Positions 32,055 through 43,748 of a stretch of DNA of 64,000 bases are shown here, one piece after another (position 1 is the first letter of the stretch; each line of letters opens with the position of its first letter). The stretch is taken from NCBI GenBank assembly GCA_946902985.2, contig OX336389.2:280285527-280349526 (forward strand). The letters run 5' to 3'. The notes beneath the pieces were generated by a model. The model was not told the DNA's origin and made no database searches. It saw nothing but the letters and a program-made list of their open reading frames with translations. This stretch comes from Meconema thalassinum. Taxonomy: Eukaryota > Arthropoda > Insecta > Orthoptera > Tettigoniidae. The translations under genes were made by a program, and so were the position numbers.

Positions 32055-33125
32055 AACCTATTGCCCCAAACTGCAGGAGCTGATCTTGCTTTGGCTACAC
32101 AGTGCAGAGACTTAGTATCAGTAGAGAGCAATCTCAATAATGCCCTTGAAACCCTCTGAAGATACTTTACTACAAATCATCTCAAACCTAATCCATCAAG
32201 AACACAAGTATGTGTTTTTCATCTAAGAAATAGGGTAGCCGAACGTAAGTTAAATGTTGTATGGTTAGGGGTTACATAAGAAAACTGTTACACTCCAAAA
32301 TACTTAGGAGTAACACTTGACAGGTCTCTCACATACAAGAAACATTGTATGAACACTAAACAGAAAGTTTCCACAAGGAACAATCTCCTCAGAAGATTGG
32401 CCGGATCGCAGTAGGGCAGCCAACCTGCAACCATCAGATCTTCTACAATGGCATTATGTTATTCCACCGCAGAGTACGCATGTCCTGTTTGGTATAACTC
32501 AGCTCATGCCAAACAGGTGGATGTGGCTCTCAATGATACTTGCAGAATAATAACTGGGTGTCTCAAATCCACTCCAATTGAATGGCTTTACCACCTCGCC
32601 GAGATAGCACCACCTTCTGTTCGAAGAGAAAATTACAGCGAACAAGGAAAGGAAGAAGGTGGAGCATGAAAGAACTCATCAGTTATATGGGCACGAATTA
32701 CACACACCAAGACTGAAATCTAGGAAGAGTTTCCTGAAAACATCAAATGAACTCACAACCACCGAGAAAAATGCTAGACTACAATCTTGGAAAGCTAAAG
32801 GTCTTCTTCCTGGTGGCTGTACAGCACCATCTGAAACTTTACCACCGGGTCATAACGAGGCATGGATGACATGGAAATCCCTAAATAGGTTGAGATCAGG
32901 AGTCGGAAAATGAAGAGCTAATATGGTAAGATGGAACTACGCTAAAGACGGAAACATGAAGTGTGATTGCGGAGAAGATCAGACTGTCAACCACATGATT
33001 CAATGTCGTATGTGTCCAACCACCTGCACAACGGAGGATTGGTGTATTCTTTGGAATACAAGTGTAGTTAGAGTCAGCTCTTGCTGCTCTTTGTTTTCTT
33101 TTTCATTAGTTTCATTTATTTAATT
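32055..33125 (+). pseudogene. LINE RT C-terminal half with Cys-rich end, multiply broken
   Basis: A decayed RT box (ADLALATQCRDLVSVESNLN) at 32065 is followed by TPKYLGVTLDRSLTYKKHC, YSTAEYACPVWYNSAHAKQV, CRIITGCLKSTPIEWLYHL and IAPPSVRRE. Another frame holds YGHELHTPRLKSRKSFL, and at 32923-33060 the C-terminal zinc-knuckle-like CDCGEDQTVNHMIQC. At least three frame changes and internal stops are present. In live elements this C-terminal motif is thought to contact the template RNA. Confidence 0.88.
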
Positions 33126-34426
33126 TCCTTTCTTGTAGACACCAACAGAGATCCCTTTGTATATCTTCTTTCCTTCGAGCAGGAATTTATTGTGTTTTTG
33201 AGATTGTTTCAGTTGCTTATTCTGTGAAAACTTCACTGGCTCACCGCGCGGCAACCCGCCGAAGTTCTTCGGATTCATCGAATCAAGAGGATTTACATAC
33301 CACTCCAACAGGCTTCGCTGCTGTCTTCGGCTATCATCTACTTGAAGACACTACTCCATGAAGAAAATTAAACTTCGTAAAGGGTGCTTATTTTTTAATG
33401 TTTACCATTCTGCTATAAGTTCCTTTGTTTCCTCCCCCCTCCTCCTCTCCTACCTAGCCACCTCGTGAGCTCTGCCGCTCGTTCTCACTTCTTATCGAGT
33501 CGTCAACGTTTGTGTTCGGCCTTTTTCAGAGGCTACGTCCTCTCAACCGAGGTACAAATTCAAATCGCCGCCATGTTGTGGTATTGGATATAGGCTAACG
33601 GCTGCCAGGAGCCGTCAACCTTCAGGGGCGATGAAAAACCAAGTACAAATCTTCAATGATTTTAATGGTTTTAATCTATGCTGAACGCTTTTAATGGAAA
33701 TTTATAGACAGTGTGGGGAATTACGCAATATTGTGCAATAACCGTCTTCGTGGGATTTTCTTTGTCATGCTTTAGCTAACCAAGCTTGTTTTAAAACATG
33801 AAATTTAGTACTTCTTGTACGAAATAAAGGGGATACCTTCCCTACACCGTGGGATTTCTGCTAATACTCATAGCTGTCTATAAACATAACTTGCCTTTGA
33901 GGGATTATTACCGCTCCATTTAACTGTCACTACGTTTCTGGAACATTACATTCAAATTAAACTGTCAACAGTGTGAACTACACTTCATATTGTCAAAACT
34001 ACCAAAATTTTCAGTGAAATAGAACTATTAACCGCAATCCACAAACTTTCTAACGCAATAAACCTACTCAAGTCAAATTCAACTAAGTATATCTCCATAA
34101 ACTGCAATAACTTTTCTCTTGTTCCATGAACTTTCAGTGCTGCAATAGTGAAATCTTCTAATCTATCAACAAACTTTAGTGCCAAAAGTGTCCGTTCAAC
34201 TATCTACCGAGCTGCGTACGATTGAGAGCAATAAAAATTGGCCAGAACTGTAAATTCCTATCTCCTTTTCCTCAAATACCTTTTACTAACAAATTTAGGT
34301 TAATTTAATCATCTGGTTCTATCTCAACGAGGCCTCGCCAAAACATAGGCGCCCTCCCAACCTTGTTCTATTTACAACTTATTCATTTTGTAAAATTAAT
34401 TGTGGTTACAATCCACGTTTTAATAC
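33126..34426. other. No gene recognised
   Basis: Mixed AT-rich DNA. A single GCCGCCATGTTGTGG at about 33567 resembles the core of the 440-bp repeat, but the surrounding sequence does not follow. Short frames only. Confidence 0.4.
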
Positions 34427-34678
34427 TTATTATTTCCTGTCTGGCTGCGTGGCTCAGGGGTAACGTTCTCGCTTGCTGAGCCCAAGGTTGCAGGTTCGAA
34501 ACCTGGCGCAGTCAGCTGGCATTTGAGGGTGCGCAAATGCGAGGGAGCCGTGTCAGTAGATTTACTGGCACGTTAAAGATCCCCTTCGGGGCAAAATTCC
34601 GGCACCCCGGCGTCTCTAAAAGCCAGTGTAGTTAAAAGGGACGTAAAACCAATAACATTATTATATTATTATTTCCTG
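34427..34678 (+). mobile_element. SINE-F, complete reference copy (226 bp)
   Basis: The element at 34440-34665 is flanked by TTATTATTTCCTG at 34427-34439 and 34666-34678. The head has an A-box (TGGCTCAGGGGTA) and a perfect B-box (GGTTCGAAACC). The body includes CGTTAAAGATCCCCTTCGGG and GGCACCCCGGCGTCTC. The tail is AGTTAAAAGGGACGTAAAAC, then AT repeats. Internal RNA polymerase III boxes would drive transcription; mobilisation would need a partner LINE. Confidence 0.95.
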
Positions 34679-36649
34679 CTTCGTCTGAAATGTAAGCGTT
34701 TTCACATTGTGAAATAATTACCTAATTGTTTAATCCAGGCTTCACAAATGGTGACCTGCCCAATTTGAATGTATCGCTTATTCAATTCTGCTTAAATATT
34801 AGTAGTTATAGAAACTACTTATTAATCTTCTTTTTCTTATCCTGCTGGCTCAGGAATTGGTAAACTTCTAATTGTTAAACTTTTGTACCTGATTTGTTGG
34901 ATCCAGGTTTCGTTAATACGACCTGACGCTTTTGGAATGTAACATTTATTAACTTCTGCTTAAATAATAGCGGTCATCTCCGCTTGTAAATTTCTTCTTT
35001 TCTCCTGTTACGATCAGGAATTTGGTCTCTTTGTTTAAAGCCTTTTCGCTTGCCATGAGGGCATTCTATTAGTGCTGGTATCCTACCTAACTAATTCAAC
35101 AAAATGTCACACCAAATGGTAATTCGTTTTCTATCATCATCATATGCGTAAAACTTCCTAGTTGTATGCACGCTTTTAATACCCTTGTAAGGTTTTAGTG
35201 CTTGTAACAGGTTCGAAACCTGAACCTTTATTATTGGTTAATTGTAAACCTCTTATTATTAGGTCTAAGACCTTGAAATTTTGTAAACTAAAAAGGTTGT
35301 TATTAACTCAAAATAGAATACTAAATCCAAACAATTGTTAATTGTTCCAAATTCTATCATTGTTAAATATATTCCTTACTATTTGTTTTCTACTTCTATT
35401 TCTAGAAAACCCGTTAGTTAGGACCTTCTCTTCCCTGGTTCTTCTCCTTAAATTACTTTCTACTTATTGAAAAAAGCAAACACTGAGTTAATGAAAAATC
35501 TATCACTTGTTGCGTTTAAAACAAAACTTCCAATAACAACATTTATAAAGTTTCTCTTAGCTATCTTAGTTGATTCTAGTAAATCATTGAGGCATGTACA
35601 GCTCGCTCCGCCAGCTTCCTACTTGTGGAGATTTTCTCTCTGACTTGTGTTTTACTTTGAAAATGTTGGTTTTGTTTAAGTTAGGTTTGAGGTTTTCCTT
35701 TGTTCTAAACTTTTAGTCGGCGTCCTGCTGGGTAACAGTTTAGCCTGCTTTAGATGCAACAATTGGTATTCTTCAAAGATCCTTACCAATCATAACAAAA
35801 TATCTCCAAAAAGCACCATAATTGCTTTATCTTTTCCCACTTTGGGGGATTTCGGCCGTTCTGTCGGAGATCCAACCGTGGTTAGTAATAAAAATATCAC
35901 GACCAATTCAAATCTTTCCAGCTTTTCAGAATGCTTGGTAAAAACCAACCCTTTTGAATGGAAACCACATAAATCCTTTCCTTCTGGCATACCTTGCCTT
36001 GCCCGACTACCACCCTTCCCCCAAAGTACTAGAATACCTGCTCGGGAACTTGGCGAAAGCTTGCCCGTAACCTCAATTCATGCTGTGATCTCCGCTTGCC
36101 TTGTGCAAGCCCCCGCTCAAAGGTACTTCATAAGTTTTGCACTGCGAAATTCCGGTTTATATCGGTGTTTATTAATGGTTTTGTGTTGGATTCTCTTCCT
36201 CTCAGCCTAAAATTGTTTCCACTCCTAAACCCACCTCCTTTTGTCTCTCATCATCTTCCCTTAGGTAGTGTTAATATTCAGTAATAACCTACCAAGGATC
36301 TACACCTAGCCTCAGTGAATGCACTACAGGTCGCCAAGTTCTGATCTAATTGAATTTAGTGAAATGTTTTATAATTGTGTAACATATTTCTGATACGAGA
36401 ATAATTATAATTATCAAGTGGTAAAATATGTACATAAATATTTATCAACTAGCATCAAAATACGTAGTAAAAGATGTAGAATGGGCAAAATATGTAATAT
36501 CACATGTGTGATATAAACTTACCATTCTGTCAGTTACAAGGTACAACTCAAAAAACAATTTATATCAATTTCCTTACAAATAAATGTTTCATGTTCTCAG
36601 GAGTCATATAACAATATATCACACACACAATCAATACAAATTTATTTTT
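34679..36649. other. No gene; diverged ~164-bp tandem duplication
   Basis: Segments starting near 34730 and 34895 share TTGTTTAATCCAGG/TTGTTGGATCCAGG, TTCTGCTTAAATA and TCCTG...TCAGGAATT in the same order, offset by about 164 bp. The longest frame (35842-36210, 122 codons) has no recognisable domain. The region may be untranslated sequence of a large retroelement, but I cannot show that. Confidence 0.45.
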
Positions 36650-36683
36650 AGCCTATTTTCATTTATGAAAAATAGGCTTATGT

Positions 36684-36720
<37 letters not shown>

Positions 36721-37860
36721 TGCGTATGTGTGTCCCCCTAATAACTTCTAAACGGCTGAAGTGATTTCAATGAAACTTGGTAAGGCCATAGCAACGTTTC
36801 AGTCGACCTTGACTGTGTCCTTCTAATTTTATTACGTCCCACCAATCCAACATGGAGGCTGTGCGAAATATTTCATTGACATTCAATATCTCCGAAACTA
36901 TTACCGATATTACCCTGAGCTCTTGTATGGAGATAAAGGGCACTACTAGAAGTTCAACTGAGAGACTTTGAAAAACCTGTTAACTACATAACGAACATGG
37001 CAGCCAAGCGAAGATGAAACATTTAAATAGATTTTTCTCGCGATTTAACCATCCAAACGCAATGAAACTTGGTACAACAAATGTCTATATACATTGTAAT
37101 GCACTGGCAGCTAATTAAGTTCAATTGTTTACATAACCTCAAGATGCCGGCTGTGCGAAATTTTAAAATTAAGTTTCTATTTCTTGTGTCGTAATCATGT
37201 GATCCAAGTGATAGTTTGAATTATGAACCAACACATTAATGTTCATTTAATGGTACATACCTCTTTGACCTATACATATAATAATCCAACATGGCGACCA
37301 TCCGAAATATTTAGAGAGTTCTCAATATCTGCGAATCTATTACAGCAATCAAACTGAATTTCTTTATGTTCATAGAGGCTATAAACATAAGTACACCTAT
37401 GGGACTTTCAATAACCTGGTGAGCACAAACCCAACATGGCGGTGACGCGAAATATAATTATTTAAATGGACGTTTCTCGCGATTTAACCATCCGAGTGCA
37501 GTGACACTTGGTACGGTAAATGCGTATACAAATTTCAACCCACTGGCATCTAATTTATTTCAATTGTTTTCATAACTACAAGATGGCAGCTGTGCGAAAT
37601 TTTAAAATCGCGTTTATATTTCTTGTGTCCTAATCATGCGATTGAAGTTTGAATACTACACCTACACAACAATCTTCATGTAATAGTACATAACTCTAAG
37701 ACCTACATATATAAACATCCAACATGGTGACCATCCGAAATATTTAGACGGTTCTTAATATCTTCGAATCTATTACAGCAATCAAACTGAAATTTTGTAT
37801 GTTGATAGAGGCAATTAACATAAGTAGGATATATGAAAATAGGCTGTATAGTTCTACACG
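36650..37860 (+). repeat. Array of ~440-bp repeats, about three units, inverse of the 17-18.6 kb array
   Basis: CTCGCGATTTAACCATCC recurs at 37038 and 37476, and a diverged form is near 36745. Each unit has two ATGGCGGC/ATGGCAGC-type motifs (37155, 37305, 37435, 37571, 37720). The array is bordered by AGCCTATTTTCAT...AAAATAGGCT sequences (36650-36682) and ATATGAAAATAGGCTG at 37831. A (TG)n run lies at 36683-36730. Confidence 0.85.
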
Positions 37861-38095
37861 GAACTACTTGTTTTACTTTCAACACTCGAAATACGTTTAC
37901 ACATATGATTTTGTAGCACAGTGAACAATTATGTATTTTTCTATGTCCTCTGGAGTCATTTAAAGGCGTTTGTCACTCAAAATATTATTATATGCAGAGA
38001 GAGATCATTCGACGTCACATGATGTAACTGGGGCAAATTTCAGGGGAGGGTGTTTTGATGTAGGAATGTGCTCAGGTGGATAAACATTGTCTGGT

Positions 38096-38262
38096 TGGTA
38101 GGTTGGTTGGTTCTTAAGTTTAGGGGCTGCGACAACGCGGTCATGTAGCCCAGTGTACTTTAGGTGTGTGTAGAATCTGTCTGATAACCGGTGTTAATTG
38201 TGATGACTGTATTAGTGTGTGTATCTGTTTTAATTCAAGTAAGGACTGCAGACGATCGATTT
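38096..38262 (-). mobile_element. SINE-C 3' fragment
   Basis: TTAGGGGCTGCGACAACGCG, TGTAGCCCAGTGTAC and TCTGATAACCGGTGTTAATT parallel the tail at 27830-27950. Confidence 0.65.
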
Positions 38263-38474
38263 TCAAGTAGTTCCTACTTTTGCCGCCAAACGTCACTGTC
38301 AACGACTACTAGTTCATAACTTAGTTACCAGACGTCACCGCAGTCGGCTCTTGGCAACGAACGTAGGAACCTAAAAGCATTGTTTACATTCTTAACCTAT
38401 ACAATTTAGCTTCACACAGGTGTAATTAGTGGAAGGTTCTTTAACATGTCATAAATCTATGACATGGAACCGCC
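38263..38474. other. No gene recognised
   Basis: Short stretch without a recognisable element. Confidence 0.3.
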
Positions 38475-38612
38475 GGCTTTATTTCCTCTCCGAAGGAAGG
38501 CATACTGAGGACATTTTAAAGCTCTTAAAAATCCGACGACTTCGGTCGGATTTGAGCCCGCGATCTTGGGCATAGAAGCTCAGCATGCTACCGACTACGC
38601 CACCGAAGCCGC
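38475..38612 (-). mobile_element. tRNA-derived SINE fragment
   Basis: In reverse, GGCGGCTTCGGTGGCGTAGT (A-box side) and GCGGGCTCAAATCCGACC (B-box) are spaced as in a tRNA. The anticodon arm does not fold into a functional tRNA, and the body continues leftward with CATACTGAGGACATT. The truncated unit at the right edge of the window (63872-64000) is of a similar kind. Confidence 0.6.
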
Positions 38613-38834
38613 CAAACATTGTCTCCTCTTAGAATTTGGAACACGCTGTGAAATGTTGAATAACCAGGATTTCTCTTCAAAACATTTTGCAATTTATTCA
38701 ATACACTTGCATCAGTTACCCCATTGTACAGCACTTAGTTTTTCAATAGCATCCTCTATGAGAGCAATAGAATCTTGCAGTGGCAGTCCTGATGTTTCTA
38801 GACGTTTGATGCTCGTATTTTTATAACTCATTAT

Positions 38835-39168
38835 TTTAAATCGCTTATCCTCCAAGCTTGGCTTCACCCACGGACTGTGCGAGGCATAATTCCTCTACCG
38901 TCACAAGGACATTGCCTTGGAGCTGGACACACTTTGTCAGCAGATACAACTGGAGATGGTGACAGGCCGAATGCCCAAGTGACCGCTGACTTGGGTCTAA
39001 TGAGGTAAAGGTCAGGGATGAGAGTGGGAGGAAGTCGACCTTGGACATATTGAAAGGAACCGTCCCAGCATATGCCTGAAGGTGGTAATGTGAATCCTCG
39101 GAAAACCATTTCAGAACGGCCAAGGTAGGGTTAGAACCCACGCTCTCCCGATACCAGCGAGGCCACCG
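38835..39168 (-). mobile_element. SINE-A copy
   Basis: CGCTTATCCTCCAAGCTTGG, CAACTGGAGATGGTGACAGG, GCATATGCCTGAAGG and a decayed reversed B-box GGTTAGAACCCACGCTCTCC occur in order. It is the most diverged A copy here. Confidence 0.85.
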
Positions 39169-40074
39169 CGTCCAGTTCTAATAACTCATAAGGCATTTAC
39201 GTTTCTTTTTAATAGCAGGTCTTTGCCTAAATAGGATTATACTGAATGCTTTGCTTAAGAGTCGTCAGAACTGTCACTGAAGATATTTTCCATTGAGTTT
39301 CTTTAATGTTTAGGTAATGTTAGCTGAAGTTGCTGCTGATGAAGGCAATTGAGGAGACCGATTTAAAATCACTAAAAACAGTTTGCGATTCACCAAAGGA
39401 TACAGCATTGTCAGGATCAAAATAAACTACAGTTTTATAGCATCTAGATGCTCACTGGAGTGCTAAAATATGTAATTTTATTTAATTTCATTAAAAATAT
39501 GTAAAATACCTACAAATATGAAAAAATATATATAAACTGAGGTTCAGTTATAATAAAAATAGCATAGTGGTACGTGAAGATATATCGTTTCCCAGCATTT
39601 AAGTAGCAAGGAAAAAAGTATGTAATTATTATACATAGACATCCCAGCCCTAATATTTGACAGTCGGCCCGATGATGAAATCATTCAGGGAATTATTAAA
39701 CACTGAGAACCTCACTCATATTGGCATCACATGCATTCGTGCTCCAGGTGGGATTCGATCTCATGGCCGAACTTCAGAGTAATAAGTAGGCTGGCTGATA
39801 CCCAGCTTCTGAGTTTGATTCGCACACAACCACAACGCTATATACTGTACACTGTGTTGGATAGCGGGCATACTGTAAGTGACTGCGCTGATGGTTTTTT
39901 TTCTTCTCTAATGTTGTTGTTCTCCTCCGCCCTTCACACGATTAAATAATGAACATCGATCCGTGGTTACATTGATTAACCACAAAGGGAGTATTTGAAT
40001 TGAGTGATATTTTCCTTTCATCAAGGTACACAATGATATCACAACGTGCTAGTTAAATATTGTTTCAAGCCTGT
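39169..40074. other. No gene recognised
   Basis: AT-rich. A weak SINE-like fragment (GGGATTCGATCTCATGGCC at about 39751) is the only recognisable piece. Confidence 0.4.
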
Positions 40075-40560
40075 GGGGTAGGCGTAGCACGCTTTGATTT
40101 TGTTTAGCAGGCCTCGCGTTCGATTTCCGACTCCGACAGACATTTACGACCTAATATGAGCGTTAGAACGGGATGCGTTCATCCTCGTGAAGACAATTGA
40201 GTAAATGCTTAGGACCACCTCGAGGTGAAGCGGCTAGTATTCTTGGCTGTAACCCCAGAGGTCCGGGATCGATTCCCGGCCCTGCCGAGAAATTTAAATC
40301 TGGTCTGATAAATGCAGTGGGAAGCCTCCGTAGCATTGGCGGCATCACGCTGGCCTCTCACCGCTGGGTCCGTGGTTCAAATCCCGGTCACTCCATGTGG
40401 GGAGATGGGGGCTTCATTCATTCCATTCCCTGACCCGGTCGGTCGACTGAAAGCAGGCTGTGGATTTTCATTTTCTGATAAATGCAGTAGCCTACATTTA
40501 AATTCGTCTGTTGGCACATGCTAGAGTAAACGGTGGCTTTCCATCGATGTCTCAGTCCCA
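40075..40560 (+). mobile_element. SINE-C copy interrupted by SINE-B
   Basis: The head GGCTGTAACCCCAGAGGTCC and B-box GATCGATTCCCGGCCCTG lead into TTTAAATCTGGTCTGATAAA, where the SINE-B (40319-40473) sits. Continuation after 40489 is short. Confidence 0.7.
40304..40488 (+). mobile_element. SINE-B (short form) with 15-bp duplication
   Basis: The element at 40319-40473 is flanked by TCTGATAAATGCAGT (40304-40318 and 40474-40488). It has head GCCTCCGTAGCATTGGCGGC, B-box GTGGTTCAAATCCCGGTCAC and tail GGTCGGTCGACTGAAAGCAG. The middle of the family is deleted (155 bp against 338 bp). Confidence 0.93.
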
Positions 40561-41044
40561 CTCATGGCTGTGATTATATGGAAGCTTTGAGGAATGAGTG
40601 ATACTGAATAATGGCCTTCAGGGCAATGCTAGTGCCTGTATGTACTGTGAAAGGTTTTACTTATAAGGAGAGTGCTATTGTTCTGACTCAGTGAGTAGAG
40701 CAATGGCAAACTACCCCACTCCTCACCTTGCCTAGTATGCCTCATTATAGTGCTGGCTTAGGTTTTTGTGGGCATCTACCGACCTAACTTATGGCAGTAG
40801 CTTTTGAGGACCCAGCCACATTCTGGGCTGACTACCTAACATACATACTGAGGGTTGGAACAGGGTGCACTCGGCCTCGTGAGGCAGAACTGAGAAGAGG
40901 TGGGTTCGATTCCCACTTCAGCCATCCTGGAAGTGGTTTCCCACTTCCGCTCCAAGAAAAATGCCGGGATGGCTACTAACTTAAAGCCAAGGCGTTTGAT
41001 TACCAATGCTCGTCTGAATTTAGTCACTAATATAACCATCATAA

Positions 41045-41609
41045 TAACACAAGTTATCAAAAAAAAAGTATAATGCTTTTCAGTCGGTCAACACGATTGT
41101 ACCCAAATGAGATGGATTATTCCCTAATCCTGAAAAAAATTACATGAGATTATTAAATACACTTGGATGACCAGTTTCGATCGTCAAGCGATCATCATCA
41201 GATCCATTATGCTTTGGGTGAAAATATTTACAATATATACACTTATTCAGTTGCAGTATTAGTTAAGATAATGCAACTCGTCAATATTTGCTAGTTATAG
41301 TCCATGTGATGTTTTGTTGAGATACTGGAAGTGGTGATTGACCCCCGGAATTTGCTTGTTTGGAGTGAATATGTGGTTGTTGTAAATGGTCAATTCAGAA
41401 TTTATTGTACAGGCAACACATCTGGTTGAATCTTTCGCCGTCCTGGCGAGAGCAGTTAACTTGGTCACTGTCTGCACTGGACTATTTTCAGGATTAGGGA
41501 ATAATCCATCTCATTTGGGCACAATCTTGTTGACCGACTGAAAAGTATCAAACTTTTGTTTACTAAGCCAACACTGAAAATGGCTTCAAACACCTTAACA
41601 CAAGTTATC
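41045..41609 (-). mobile_element. 537-bp foldback element with 14-bp duplication
   Basis: The insert at 41059-41595 is flanked by TAACACAAGTTATC (41045-41058 and 41596-41609). Two 61-bp inverted arms (41076-41136 and 41485-41545, two mismatches) start CTTTTCAGTCGGTCAAC. About 50 bp lie outside the right arm and an A-run lies outside the left. Retroelement-like target duplication plus internal inverted repeats plus a hammerhead-like fold resembles Penelope-like elements; no protein is encoded. Related ends lie at 3715, 42729 and 46548-46618. Confidence 0.85.
41164..41206 (-). ncRNA. Hammerhead ribozyme-like motif (type I layout)
   Basis: On the minus strand, stem I 5' UGGAU is followed by core CUGAUGA, a hairpin GAUCG-CUUGA-CGAUC, core GAAAC, a two-base loop, the cleavage triplet GUC, and stem I 3' AUCCA. 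All conserved core residues of a hammerhead are present. One extra U separates CUGAUGA from stem II, and stem III is only A-U/C-G. Short stem III is known for hammerheads of Penelope-like elements. It would self-cleave after GUC if active. Confidence 0.65.
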
Positions 41610-41695
41610 TGAAAAGAATTACACACGCACACCCAAGAACACGGAGCTCAATGACTACGATGTCCAAGCCCCTCAAATGAAACACCAAAGCAGTA

Positions 41696-42059
41696 GATGC
41701 TCGATAAGAGAAGAAGAGCCCCATCGCATCATATCAAGATAATACGTCGTGCTGGCCACGCGCCCTCGTAGTCCACCCCCCCCCCCCCTAGGGGCTCACA
41801 TCTAGTGGGACGCGGGATGGCGACCACGGGACCCCAGCTGAGTTCGGCATTGCTTCCACTTACTTGTGCCGGGTTCCTCTCCATCTTCTTTCCTGTCGAC
41901 CTCTCTTGGTCAACACTTGTTCTCTTCCGACCCCGACGTTATTAGGGTATCCGAGGACTAGGGAGTCTTTCACTTTCCCGCCTTAATTGACCCTTGTCTC
42001 ATCTTTCCTGACACCCTCCTTTTTCGAGAGGTCAACCTTCTTTTTCATTTCATGTTATC
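41696..42059. other. C-run and LINE-like GC-rich DNA
   Basis: A 14-C run (about 41776-41790) is followed by GGGGCTCACATCTAGTGGGA, which vaguely parallels the LINE-tail repeat starting at 42060. No gene. Confidence 0.4.
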
Positions 42060-42490
42060 TCCTGTCTTCTAAACAAGGCCCTCAAGGAGGTACTTCTGGT
42101 GCACCCTGGATAGTGCTACGCCCTCAAGGGCTCACGGCTGGTGAGTTTGGGAGTTGGCGACCCCGAGGGATTCCTGAGCTGGGTCCATTTCGTCCCCTTT
42201 TTCCTCTGACCTTGAGGAGGGCCCTCTCCTCTTGCCCCCCTTCCTATCTGCCTTTCATGGATCTCCTTCCTTCAAAGTCCCTCAATCCTCATTTTTCGAG
42301 GGTTGACGGCATTTCTATTTGACTTATCCTGTGTTTGATTACCATTTCTTCTTCTAGTTTGTATGTTTGTAGTTAGTATTAGTTATAGTTTTCATTCTCA
42401 CCTCATCTTTCACTATCACCCACACCATTAGGGGCCGGCAACCTAGATGTTAGGCCCCTTAAAACAGCAATTATCATCATCATCATCAAC
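42060..42490 (+). mobile_element. LINE 3' region with (ATC)n tail, reference copy
   Basis: It runs from CAAGGCCCTCAAGGAGGTAC through CTCACGGCTGGTGAGTTTGG and CTTTCATGGATCTCCTTCC to CAACCTAGATGTTAGGCCCC, ending ATCATCATCATCA. The reverse copy occupies 47722-49720, and its first ~60 bp recur at 43014-43073. The coding part of the LINE is not in the window. Confidence 0.78.
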
Positions 42491-42829
42491 CTCGTAGTCC
42501 ACAGCAATGAACCAATCAATACGCCAAGATACATCCCCTTAATGTTATAGTCGTGACGGCTAACTCATATTTAGTGGTCACCAAATTAATGCCTTCGACC
42601 CTCAGTATGTCAGTCATGCAATTGATTCTAAGCATCATACAAGTGTATCTCGCTCAGCGGGGTGGGGGTTGATGGTTAGGAGATTTAAGCGGAAGTTGAC
42701 TCTTACGTTTCTTGAATTGATATTGTAATTTTCAGTCGGTCAACACAAAATAATTCCATTTACTGGAATATGTGAAAAAAAAACTGAAATAAATTACATG
42801 AGATTAAGATCTATGCCACCGACAGTGGT

Positions 42830-43012
42830 GGCTACGCTCGCTAAAGCGCAGCGTTAGGTCATGGGGCCAAGCTCTCTGCTTACTCGGAAGACGCGTGGGT
42901 TCGAGCCCCACCGTCGGCCATCCTTGAAATGGTTTTCCGTGGTTTCCCCATTTTCAATTCCAGGCAAATGCTGGGACGGTACCTTCTGACAGGCCACGGC
43001 CGCTTACTTCTG
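42830..43012 (+). mobile_element. SINE with tRNA-like head, fused to LINE-tail sequence
   Basis: The head GCCACCGACAGTGGTGGC...GTGGGTTCGAGCCCCACCGT is followed by the SINE-C-like core GGTTTTCCGTGGTTTCCCC and CAGGCCACGGCCGCTTAC. At about 43013 it joins a 60-bp copy of the 42060 LINE-tail start. Confidence 0.75.
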
Positions 43013-43164
43013 CACAAGGCCCTCAAGGAGGTACTTCTGGTGCACCCTGGATAGTGCTACACCCTCAAAAACAAAAAAATAAAATTGAAAGCGAATTGAA
43101 AAGCAAACACAAACATACATTCAAAACTATTCATTCACCATCATTCATTTCATCCCTCATTAAC

Positions 43165-43300
43165 TCTTCTCATGAGGTTGGCGTCAGGAAGGGCATCCGG
43201 CCGTAAGAACCATCCGCCACAAAGACTTCCATCGCATCTCATCCCCGACCCCGTTGGAAAACGGGAATAATAAGGGGTAGACATATTACTACTACATTCA
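43165..43300 (+). mobile_element. RTE-like LINE 3' fragment
   Basis: GTTGGCGTCAGGAAGGGCAT, CCGGCCGTAAGAACC and CCCCGTTGGAAAACGGGAAT resemble a 3' terminal segment common to many animal RTE-type elements (from memory). A related inverted piece lies at 60705-60770. Confidence 0.55.
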
Positions 43301-43748
43301 GACCTATACCAGGTGGCTCATTTGCCCCGTACAATCTACTTTTAGGTGTCCCGCATGTACTAATGATTAACGGGAGGTCTAATAACTGGATTCCTAAGGG
43401 GTATTCTGTAATGCAAGCAGGTTACGCCAGAATGCCAAGAAATAACAACCGGACGGCCACTAGCTACACGTTCCTCAGTACTCTCGTCTAAAGCGCCCCA
43501 TCGCGTTATGAAACCTCGAGCTTCGATGCCATTACGACCCAAGGCTTATAAACTACAGAGGTTGCCTCAATTTTCACTCACCAATCAGCGCTCACAAGGC
43601 GGATGACGTCACAAGATACCAAACGCGCCATGTGGGGAACGTAACGAAACTTGTCAACATCAGCTGTTGAGTACGCAAAGAACAGTTTATTCGCATGAAA
43701 TTATCGGTAAATGGGTGATAAAATAACTAAATGTTGCCTACTTACATT

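Larger units (their letters stand above)
40850..41695 (+). mobile_element. SINE-C split by the hammerhead-bearing foldback
   Basis: The left part (B-box GGTGGGTTCGATTCCCACTT at 40899, GTTTCCCACTTCCGCTCC) runs to 41058. The right part (from 41596, TAACACAAGTTATC, CAAGCCCCTCAAATGAAA) completes the tail. Confidence 0.85.
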
